Origin: Brasilonema sennae CENA114
Lineage (GTDB): Bacteria > Cyanobacteriota > Cyanobacteriia > Cyanobacteriales > Nostocaceae
DNA: 64,000 nucleotides
Assembly: GCF_006968745.1 (NCBI RefSeq)
Contig: NZ_CP030118.1
Location: forward strand, 248,001 to 312,000
Reading direction: 5' to 3'
Shown here: positions 46,760 to 53,899 of the stretch, piece by piece
Numbering within the stretch: the first letter of the stretch is position 1
Layout: each line of letters opens with the position of its first letter
Position numbers and translations under genes: made by a program
Notes under the pieces: model-generated
Database searches by the model: none
What the model saw: the letters and a program-made list of their open reading frames with translations, nothing else
What the model was told of the DNA's origin: nothing

Positions 46760-46886
46760 ATATCATGTCCGGCTAATTAGTTGTGATTACAAAATCTGTG
46801 CAAAAACCGGGAAATCCTCTTTCTCCCTGCTAAGAGCCCCCTGCTAAGAGCCGTCTTAATGATAAGTCTTTCACCGGACATGATAT
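46760..46886. mobile_element. MITE-like element, copy 2 (ends ATATCATGTCCGG / CCGGACATGATAT)
   Basis: Perfect 13-bp terminal inverted repeats. The interior is unlike copy 1 at 32257 but has a direct duplication CCTGCTAAGAGCC. No coding capacity. Confidence 0.65.
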
Positions 46887-46990
46887 TACTCCCTTGGCAT
46901 CGGAAGATTACCCAAGAATGAACCGCACCAGAGCGAATTTGCGGTGTGGATGTTCCTCCCGCAAAGTTCGCGGTGGGCGCACCAGAAGAG

Positions 46991-47032
46991 GACACTTCCG
47001 TGCGGGGGTTCCCCCCCGTTGAGGAAAGTGTC
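46991..47032. repeat. Palindromic repeat related to the tnpB insert
   Basis: Outer arms GACACTT/AAGTGTC enclose the core GCGGGGGTTCCCCCCCGTTG, which is almost the centre of the tnpB insert. It lies in the 3' region of the protease-nuclease gene. Confidence 0.65.
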
Positions 47033-47074
47033 CGTCGCAGAGGAAATACAGGAGCGAAGCCAGTAGTTTATCTT

Positions 47075-49117
47075 TTAGCGACGAGGGTGCTCAATGTCAG
47101 CAAAACCGCGCAATCGTCTTCCTTGAGAATCACCAGTAAAAACATCTGCCCTGCGGACTTCATCAGAGAACTTCAAGCCGATTCTGCTCTCCAGGTTAGC
47201 AATGGATACCTGGAAGTTATTGAATTGACCAACAGGCAGAAGTTCAAAGGGAATATTCTGAACGAATTTCTCCTGACTGACAACGTAGGCGCTAGAAGAA
47301 AGCTTGCGCTGTTTGTCTACTACTACAACAACCTTCCAGAAAAATTTAGGAACTTGAACTCCTCGATGAACAATATCACTTTGTTGGAAAACTGGACCAG
47401 TGAAAACAGTTGCTAGGAGATCATCTTGATCGGTGTTAGTGAGGATGAAGTTTTCCAACCCCTGCCACAGCTGCTGTGATTGGTTGAACTGAAAGTACTG
47501 AGGCGAGCAATTTGTGAAGTGGAATGTGTCGCTGTTGGCTGTCTTTGCCTCGCTTTGTTCTCCCCAAATTGGGTCTTGTCTGCGGACAAGATGACCCCGA
47601 TCAAAAAAGTTGCCTCCAGGTTCATTGCTGTAAAAATCATTTCCGACTTGCATCTCTGAGGAGATACGGGGGTCAAAGAACCATTCGTCATCTCTCCGGT
47701 TCAGTCCAACCCACTGTTTGCCATCAATATTCACAGCAGTGTAGAAGGCTAAGCGACGGGTTTCACACATGACAATTGAGAAGTGCGTATAGCGGAGGAT
47801 GTTGTCCTGTGTTCCTTTTACCTGTGCGACTGGACCAAAGGCAAGGGCTGCTGGTGTCAATTCTGGTAGTGGAATCGTGACGCCCAAAAAATCAGGGTTA
47901 TAACCTTTGCGACCTTCATAGTGACTCAGTGGGCGAACACTTCCGGCAGAAGTTTTAGTACCGGATCTAAGGGAACTTATACTCTGGGGTTGGATGAGAG
48001 TTTCTGCAACTGGAGCAGGAGTAGTGATTGTCGAGGTGACCACGCTTTCGCGGGGAGTCGTACCCGGAAATATGCGGATACTTTTGGCGTCTTCAAGGAA
48101 AGCTTGAACCAACTGGGAGGCGGAACCCTCCTGTTGAGTTTGGATTTTGTTTACTTGATCCAGAATTTTGCTTGTCCGAACACCTTCATTGGCAATCCAT
48201 TTTATTTGATTTTCACTCAGATTTTTTGCTTCTTCCTTCGCTACCCACTCGCCGTTGCTCAGTTGAATTTCTTCAACCCCTTCATGGGTGCGAGTTTCTA
48301 CTACACTCCTGTGATGAATCGCAACCACCTGCCAATTATCATTGAGAGCTGGGGAACCGGAAGACCCAGGAGCCGTGTCGCTAGCATACCAGAGAAAATT
48401 GTCTTTAAGGGCATCTTGGTTATCACCAATCTTAAGGACTTTGTTTTCCCGAATAGCAATTTGCTTGGGTTGACCACCTGGGTGTTGGATGACGGTGACG
48501 AATTCTAATGGTTCTACCTTGTGAAGCGTAGGATCGAGACGCAAAAACCCGTAATCTGCCAGTTGAGCTTCTCCATCATCCGAGGTTTCAGCAACGGCGA
48601 CGAGGGTAAAATCAAGCTCAGGATCGGTGATGAATCCTTCCTGAGGAGTCAGATTAAAAGCTTTCCATTGATTAATTTTACCGCTAATGTCCATCTCGTA
48701 GCCAAACTGGGCTGATGCTCGCATTGCTGCATCAACAGATTCAATCACATGATGATTTGTAATCAGCAGGCGGGGAGATACCAGAAAGCCAGTTCCCCAG
48801 CTTCCATTTGAGCCAAACGAGTCTGCGATCCAAATCCGGCAAACTGCACGGGCAGCTAGCGTCCCCTTTTGGAGAAAGTTAACGGGTAGCAGGTCATTAC
48901 GCCCAAGAAAACGCTCTAGATCAAAGGAGGATACTCCAGAACCACTCGCCGCGATGTTCTCGATTCGTCTGGATAAAATTGTTACAGGGTCTGCTCTGCG
49001 ATCGCGCTGCTCTATGTTGGACAACAAAGTTTCCTGGCTAGTGGAAACCTCCTGGTTCCGCAAGTGTTTTAGCTTGTCGAGAAAGTCGAGAGCGTAGGTT
49101 ACTGTCTTAACAGACAT
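47075..49117 (-). CDS. Trypsin-like serine protease fused to a NucA-type non-specific endonuclease
   Basis: 680 residues, no signal peptide, so probably cytoplasmic. Residues 90-270 form a V8/trypsin-like protease: His123 in LLITNHHVI, Asp169 in PELDFTLVA, Ser253 in APGSSGSPA. Residues about 400-670 form a DNA/RNA non-specific endonuclease with the catalytic DRGH motif (D506-H509, FFDRGHLVRRQDPIWG) and the following FTNCSPQ metal-site region. The linker (320-400) is polar. A protease that could release or activate a toxic nuclease fits conflict systems. It is divergent from a protease-coupled small gene and a caspase gene, which strengthens that idea. Target and trigger are unknown. Confidence 0.9.
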   Translation of the reverse strand: MSVKTVTYALDFLDKLKHLRNQEVSTSQETLLSNIEQRDRRADPVTILSRRIENIAASGSGVSSFDLERFLGRNDLLPVNFLQKGTLAARAVCRIWIADSFGSNGSWGTGFLVSPRLLITNHHVIESVDAAMRASAQFGYEMDISGKINQWKAFNLTPQEGFITDPELDFTLVAVAETSDDGEAQLADYGFLRLDPTLHKVEPLEFVTVIQHPGGQPKQIAIRENKVLKIGDNQDALKDNFLWYASDTAPGSSGSPALNDNWQVVAIHHRSVVETRTHEGVEEIQLSNGEWVAKEEAKNLSENQIKWIANEGVRTSKILDQVNKIQTQQEGSASQLVQAFLEDAKSIRIFPGTTPRESVVTSTITTPAPVAETLIQPQSISSLRSGTKTSAGSVRPLSHYEGRKGYNPDFLGVTIPLPELTPAALAFGPVAQVKGTQDNILRYTHFSIVMCETRRLAFYTAVNIDGKQWVGLNRRDDEWFFDPRISSEMQVGNDFYSNEPGGNFFDRGHLVRRQDPIWGEQSEAKTANSDTFHFTNCSPQYFQFNQSQQLWQGLENFILTNTDQDDLLATVFTGPVFQQSDIVHRGVQVPKFFWKVVVVVDKQRKLSSSAYVVSQEKFVQNIPFELLPVGQFNNFQVSIANLESRIGLKFSDEVRRADVFTGDSQGRRLRGFADIEHPRR

Positions 49118-49594
49118 AAATTTTTAAGACTCCATAAAGCTGACTTGTTTATAACCTCTGAATAAAGATTTGAAATCAATTTCAGATTGATTTTCTCTAC
49201 AATTTTAGATATGGGATTTACGCACGAGTTACGAAAGAACAAGACTGTAAGATTGCTTCGTTACGTCGCAATTAGGTTGATTTTCCTTTGCCTATAAAAA
49301 GTTTACGTGTTACTACTGAATAATAGTCATCCTTTCAGGGCTTACGCAAAAATTACCAAAAAGCTTAATGTATCCTTAGCTACAGGATGGTTCCCCAACC
49401 TAGGCGACTGGCGTCGCCAAGAAGGGTAAGAATTGGTAGAGTATGCGTAAGTCCGATCTTTCTCATTATCACTAAACCGCAAATTGTCTTCGGAATTCCC
49501 CTAGAGTTTATTGAAGACATTAAGAACTATACTGAACAGACTGGGGCATCTACGAAAACTGATTAATATCGAAAGCTGTTTAACAATTTATCGT
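49118..49594. other. Divergent promoter region with a MITE-like element
   Basis: 477 bases between the protease-nuclease gene and the Pepco/Trypco-like gene. It contains the element at 49338-49454; another solitary terminal-like sequence (GGGATTTACGCAC) is at about 49213. No gene seen; an in-frame TTG upstream at 49511 is not preferred over the ATG at 49595. Confidence 0.5.
49338..49454. mobile_element. Small MITE-like element with GG(G/A)CTTACGCA ends
   Basis: Starts GGGCTTACGCA and ends TGCGTAAGTCC, inverted repeats with one mismatch. 117 bases, no coding capacity. A lone copy of the terminus (GGACTTACGCA) is near 21015. Confidence 0.5.
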
Positions 49595-49978
49595 ATGTCG
49601 CAAGAAATCCTAACCCCAGAAAAAATTTGGATTATTGTCGAAGAAACATCTCAAACAGAAACTACGACTGGTTCTAGAAGCAGTCGTGATATAGGAGGAA
49701 GACTTGGAGAAACTAGGGAAGTCGAAGTCACGGAAGAAGTTGTGACTACTAAACGCACAGCGGTTGAGGTGACTAAACTCAAGGAAGAAATGAAGGGGTT
49801 TCTGCAAGCAATGAGAGAAATGCTTGATGAACAGGAAGAACCCAGTTCCAAAATGCAGCTGGATGAGGTTCAGTTATCGGTGGAAATCAGTGGTGAAGGA
49901 AAAATCAGCTTGTTGGGGATTGGTGGAGGTAAAGCAGGAGGCAAAGGAGCGATGACTTTTAAGTTTAAGCGGAAATAA
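49595..49978 (+). CDS. Pepco/Trypco-type protease-coupled small protein
   Basis: 127 residues from the ATG at 49595. A Thr/Glu-rich beta N-terminus (IWIIVEETSQTET), a helical middle (LKEEMKGFLQAMREMLDEQE) and a Gly-rich beta C-terminus (DEVQLSVEISGEGKISLLGI, then GGKAGGKGAMTFKFKRK). This layout matches small domains described as coupled to trypsin-like and caspase-like peptidases in bacterial conflict systems. It ends 13 bases before the start codon of the caspase gene and is divergent from the trypsin-nuclease gene, exactly the expected context. It likely adapts or restrains the peptidase. The precise family (Pepco or Trypco) needs a profile search. Confidence 0.7.
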   Translation: MSQEILTPEKIWIIVEETSQTETTTGSRSSRDIGGRLGETREVEVTEEVVTTKRTAVEVTKLKEEMKGFLQAMREMLDEQEEPSSKMQLDEVQLSVEISGEGKISLLGIGGGKAGGKGAMTFKFKRK

Positions 49979-50026
49979 TCGGGATTGGAATATGGCTAGT
50001 ACAGCACGGCGTAAATAAACCAAGTA

Positions 50027-50737
50027 TTAGACAGCTAACACTTTACCCTTATATGTCCACTGAAAAGGTTTAGCCATTGTTTTATTAAAGTAGTCGATAA
50101 ATTCAAGAATTCGGGTTTTTAGGTCATCCTGACTCTTGAAGCTAGCACGCTGAAGTAACTTACGAACCAAAATACTGAACCAAATTTCAATCTGGTTGAG
50201 CCAAGAAGAGTGTTTAGGGGTGTAATGGAAAACAATTCGATGTGTTTTGTCACTTAAAAAAGCAGCACGGGATTTCATGGATTTGAGTATTCCCCTTTTT
50301 CCTTTAATACCCAGATCGATATTCAAACCTTCTTTTTCTGCAACCAAACGAACCAGCGATTCAGACTGATGCGTATTCAGACAATCCATGATTAGATGCC
50401 ATTTTTTAGCATTGGGTTCACTTTCAATGATTCGACGAATATTGAGAACAAAATCAACTTCTGTTCGAGAATCTCCACAAGTAGGCTCGATAATCTTACC
50501 AGTAGCGACATCAAAATTAGCAATTAAACTCTGTGTACCGTGACGAATATACTCAAACTCCCTTCTTTCAACTTTACCAGGTCGCATCGGTAAATCTTTT
50601 TCTAGACGCTCTGTAGCTTGAATACCCGTCATTTCATCAATTGATATTGTACGCTCTGCGTTTTGATAACGTTCAATCGCACTTATGTATAAACCAGTAA
50701 TATCTTCAACTTTTACGTCAAATTCTTCGTCCTTAGG
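50027..50737 (-). CDS. IS630 transposase, DDE part (orfB)
   Basis: Continues the upstream HTH frame after a frame change at a run of eight C (50736-50743). From [17 protein letters not shown] it proceeds to the catalytic region: first Asp in [10 protein letters not shown], second Asp in [11 protein letters not shown] and Glu in [12 protein letters not shown]. An internal ATG (50632, MTGIQATE) would omit the first Asp, so translation as a fusion is needed for activity. Looks otherwise complete. Confidence 0.85.
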   Translation of the reverse strand, partial: PKDEEFDVKVEDITGLYISAIERYQNAERTISIDEMTGIQATERLEKDLPMRPGKVERREFEYIRHGTQSLIANFDVATGKIIEPTCGDSRTEVDFVLNIRRIIESEPNAKKWHLIMDCLNTHQSESLVRLVAEKEGLNIDLGIKGKRGILKSMKSRAAFLSDKTHRIVFHYTPKHSSWLNQIEIWFSILVRKLLQRASFKSQDDLKTRILEFIDYFNKTMAKPFQWTYKGKVLAV

Positions 50738-51230
50738 GGGGGGTTAACCAGTAACTACTCTGGTGGGGTTTAAGTTCTGCCTCTTCTAGTAATCTTCCAA
50801 CATGGCGGACAGATATGCTTTCAATAATCCCTTGCTTTATAATTTCGTCTGCTAGTTCTCTTGGTGTCCAATGACTTATTGGTCGTCCGTAGTCTTCGGG
50901 TTTTGAACATGCAAGGGCAAACAGTTTGATTACTTGCTCCATACTAAATTTTACTGGTGCCCCAATACGCTCCGAATCTCGTAGTCTCTCAAAAGTAGGC
51001 AACTTTTTATCGCTAGTTTTAAACCATCGGTTTCGCCATAAACGAGCCATATCCAGACTTATATTTAATGTTCGAGCAATTTCGCCATTATTTTTCCCCT
51101 CTGACGCTAGAAGAATTATTTTTGCACGTAGTACTATTTGTTGCCCTGTATTGTGTCGGTTTACCAACTCTTGCAGTTCTGAGCGATCGCCATCGCTTAA
51201 GTTTAATTGTTTTGGAGCTAATCCTGCCAC
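50733..51230 (-). CDS. IS630 transposase, helix-turn-helix part (orfA)
   Basis: 165 residues: a helix-turn-helix ([20 protein letters not shown]), a second DNA-binding region ([15 protein letters not shown]) and [19 protein letters not shown]. It ends WLTPP-stop at the eight-C run. With seven C the frame would run straight into the DDE part, so either slippage joins the two or the copy is inactivated by one added C. Confidence 0.88.
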   Translation of the reverse strand: MAGLAPKQLNLSDGDRSELQELVNRHNTGQQIVLRAKIILLASEGKNNGEIARTLNISLDMARLWRNRWFKTSDKKLPTFERLRDSERIGAPVKFSMEQVIKLFALACSKPEDYGRPISHWTPRELADEIIKQGIIESISVRHVGRLLEEAELKPHQSSYWLTPP

Positions 51231-52384
51231 ATCCTAATTCTCCGCTTCTCAGCAAAAACTACTTTTAATCTAATTACTCATTCTCCCACAGTAATACCTG
51301 GTTAACTTACGCCGTGCTGTACTAGGAATTGGGCAATTGTTGTTGGGATTAATCACTATGAAAACCTGCGCTCGCTAAACTTTGCCAAGCGAGATGCTTC
51401 TGTCATGGCAACTTGGTTTGAACAAGAAGCCAGGTTTGATCAAGTTTTCGTTTTTACTGACGATTCTCCCCCAATTCCAGCCAATCCGCCAATTCCCACT
51501 CAACCGACTTTCGGACACTTACGGCGATTTTTACGGGCACAATTTGATAATCTTGAATCTCCTTTATTAAAACCAGAAGATAATTTATGGTTTTTCTTTG
51601 CAGGTCATGGCAATCGATATAAAGATAAAGATTATTTAATGTTCTCGGACAGTGACCCAGGTGATGTAGAACATACAGCAATCCCTGTTGATTATATCAC
51701 CCAAAGATTGCGCCGCAGTGGCGCTGATAATGTGGTGTTATTTTTGGATGCTTGCCGAGATGAAACTAGTCGGGGAGGATTAGGAATTGGTCAACAAAGA
51801 TATCCGGGAGTCATTACCTTTTATTCCTGCACAGCTAACCAAAAGTCTTGGGAAATTGATGAATTACAACATGGTTCATTTACCCATTCGCTATTACAAG
51901 GTTTGCGAATTCAAGGAGAAGCTAATTGTGCGACGGTAGAGCGTCTAGAACAATATTTACGTTATCAAGTTCCTGAGTTGAATGCTCGCTATAAAAAGCC
52001 TGCACAAAATCCTTATCTCCAGGCAGAACCGCCCTACAAAATGTATTTCATTTTATTAGAACAAACTGCCACACTTAGAGATGTAGAACCGTTGAAGTAT
52101 CAAGCATCTCAAGCTGAAAACAAGGGTGATTTCTTATTAGCAAAACAATTATGGGTGAGAGTTTTGGCTGTATCCCGTGGTGATTGGGATGCTGTTGATG
52201 CTATTGAAAGGATTGCTGTGCGTCAGCGAGGAAACTTTGAACCGAGAAGCTCAACTATCGTATGCTGCGTGGTGGTTCTTGGGGCAACGGTCCCGGGTAC
52301 TGCCGTTCGGCGTTTCGCTACTACCTCGTTGCGGTCGGCTGGGACAACTTCAGTGGTTTTCGCGTTGCGTGTTCTGCCGCGTGA

Positions 52385-52761
52385 ACTCTTTAGCCCTTTA
52401 TACTTTTATTCTTTTTCCCTTTACCCTTCTTTTCTTTTCTCTTTTTGAGTGTAGCGTAAGCGCAAAGCGCACGCTAAGAGCGAACGCGCAGCGTATCCCC
52501 TTGGGACTCAGCGGAACGATCTAATTTTTTTTGCCAAACCGCTGTTTTTTTATTTGCTTGTTTTAGGGTAGTGTTACGCAGAGCGTATCAACCAGTAAAT
52601 TATCCTCTCCAGAAACCGCTACTTTTGTCTTCGATTTCAAAAGTTTGTAGTTGATTGACTTTTTTGGTTGATTACTTTGTCCTGCACTCACATACTCGAT
52701 TGCAAGATTAATGGTATTTTATTTTTGCACAAACTCCTTTATCGCAATGGCGATACAAGCT
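52385..52761. other. Intergenic region with dispersed repeats
   Basis: No gene seen. It begins with the frame-shifted tail of the caspase gene and contains GCGCAAAGCGCACGCTAAGA and CCCTTGGGACTCAGC (about 52460-52512), related to blocks near 32325 and 16230. Confidence 0.5.
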
Positions 52762-53400
52762 ATGACACTCAATTTATATTTACTGCGACATGGAGAAACT
52801 ACTTTTAGTCAAAGTGGTAAATTCTGCGGTGAAACTGATGCGGAGTTGACATCCGAAGGGATGCAGATGGCATCCAGTTTTGCGGATGTTTATCACAAAT
52901 TGAAGTGGGAAGCGGTTTATGTTAGCCCGATGAAGCGCACAATTGCAACTGCTAAACCATTTTGTGATGCTATCGGTATGGATATGCAGTTGCGTGACGG
53001 ACTTAGAGAAGGTAGTTACGGCGAATGGGAAACTAAGAGTAAATCGTTTGCCCAAGAGAATTATGCAGAAAACTATGTAAAATGGTTGACAGAACCGGCT
53101 TGGAATGCGCCATTAGGTGGAGAAACTGCGGTAGATATTGCTAACCGTTCTATGCCTGTAATTGCTGAGATTCAAGAAAAACATCCCCAAGGTAATGTTT
53201 TAGTAGTATCCCATAAAGCCACGATTCGGATTCTGCTTTGCAGTTTACTAGGAATAGATTTGGGACGCTATCGCTATCGGGTGAATATTTTGGTCGCGTC
53301 GGTAAGTATGGTTAAATTTGACGTTAATGGTCCTCTTTTAGAAATATTAGGCGATCGCCATCATATACCCGATCATATTCGCTCTCGTCCGGGAACATAA
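52762..53400 (+). CDS. Histidine phosphatase (phosphoglycerate mutase-like) family protein
   Basis: About 212 residues from the ATG at 52762 (MTLNLYLLRHGET); starts at 52711 or 52747 are possible. The catalytic His is in LRHGETTFS, the second His in VVSHKATIR, and EGSYGEWE supplies the acid. The length and C-terminus suit a cytoplasmic phosphatase of the PhoE/CobC branch. It does not appear to belong to the neighbouring conflict locus. Substrate unknown. Confidence 0.9.
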   Translation: MTLNLYLLRHGETTFSQSGKFCGETDAELTSEGMQMASSFADVYHKLKWEAVYVSPMKRTIATAKPFCDAIGMDMQLRDGLREGSYGEWETKSKSFAQENYAENYVKWLTEPAWNAPLGGETAVDIANRSMPVIAEIQEKHPQGNVLVVSHKATIRILLCSLLGIDLGRYRYRVNILVASVSMVKFDVNGPLLEILGDRHHIPDHIRSRPGT

Positions 53401-53899
53401 TACTCGCTTGGGAGAAACAGCGATCGGCAAGTACGGGCGAGTGTAAACTGGCGCTTTAAAACAAAGGACGCACGGAATAAATTTGAACGATTATATCCTT
53501 CTGTTTATCAAATGTTCCTGAGCGACCAAACAATTCAAAATTCAAAATTCGCTCGTTCAAAAACCAAGAAAGAAATAATTTTGAAATTAACAACTGGGGT
53601 GCGAGCCCCAATATTAGATATGGAAAAAGTAAAAAGCAAAGCATCCTTGTTTCAAGCCCCTAACTTTAGTTATGGGGTTCTTAATTTTGAATTTTGAATT
53701 TTGTTAGCGCAGCGGGGCGTTTGCGTAGCGCCAAAGTCTGCCGGGGGGAGTATCCCCCCGGCGAGCTTTGCCCCTTAGGGGCTAGCCCTCCTTTGAATTT
53801 GAGCCCGAAGGGCGAGTGACTTTTGCAAGAGGTCTAGTAGTCTGACGGCTGGTCTTTTTCCTAAATTTTCACCAAAGCGGCTACAGTACCAGCGCTGAC
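53401..53899. other. Intergenic region rich in small repeats
   Basis: 499 bases without a gene. AATTCAAAATTCAAAATTCG (53531) and its inverted form AATTTTGAATTTTGAATTTTG (53683) form a pair of inverted direct repeats; CCGGGGGGAGTATCCCCCCGG (about 53740) is a strong hairpin; CCCCTTAGGGGC follows. Confidence 0.55.

Larger units (their letters stand above)
49999..51322 (-). mobile_element. IS630-family insertion sequence, flanked by a TA duplication
   Basis: 1324 bases. Terminal inverted repeats GTACAGCACGGCGTAA match at both ends, continuing imperfectly for another 14 bases. TA occurs at 49997-49998 and 51323-51324, the target duplication expected for IS630. It carries two transposase frames on the minus strand. 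It is inserted in codon 2 of the caspase gene. Confidence 0.93.
49992..52384 (+). pseudogene. Caspase-like (C14) - FGE-sulfatase-type protein gene, broken by IS630 and an internal deletion
   Basis: The start codon is at 49992 (ATGGC), then IS630 intervenes. Removing 49999-51324 joins the codons to give MARNWAIVVGINHYENL, a standard caspase-domain start. The rest of the domain is intact from 51325: catalytic His in WFFFAGHGNR and Cys in LFLDACRDE. After DVEPLKYQASQAE and AVDAIERIAVRQ the frame is lost near 52235. At 52262-52384 another frame encodes MLRGGSWGNGPGYCRSAFRY and ends SGFRVACSAA-stop, the C-terminus of a formylglycine-generating-enzyme-like domain. Most of that domain is deleted. 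An ATG at 51405 could still give a caspase lacking its first strand; activity is doubtful. Confidence 0.85.

Noticed and set aside
46946..47416. 156-codon plus-strand open frame
   Set aside because: Mostly antisense to the protease-nuclease gene and begins in repeat DNA.
51382..51570. 62-codon open frame near the caspase start
   Set aside because: It is a shadow in another frame of the caspase coding sequence.
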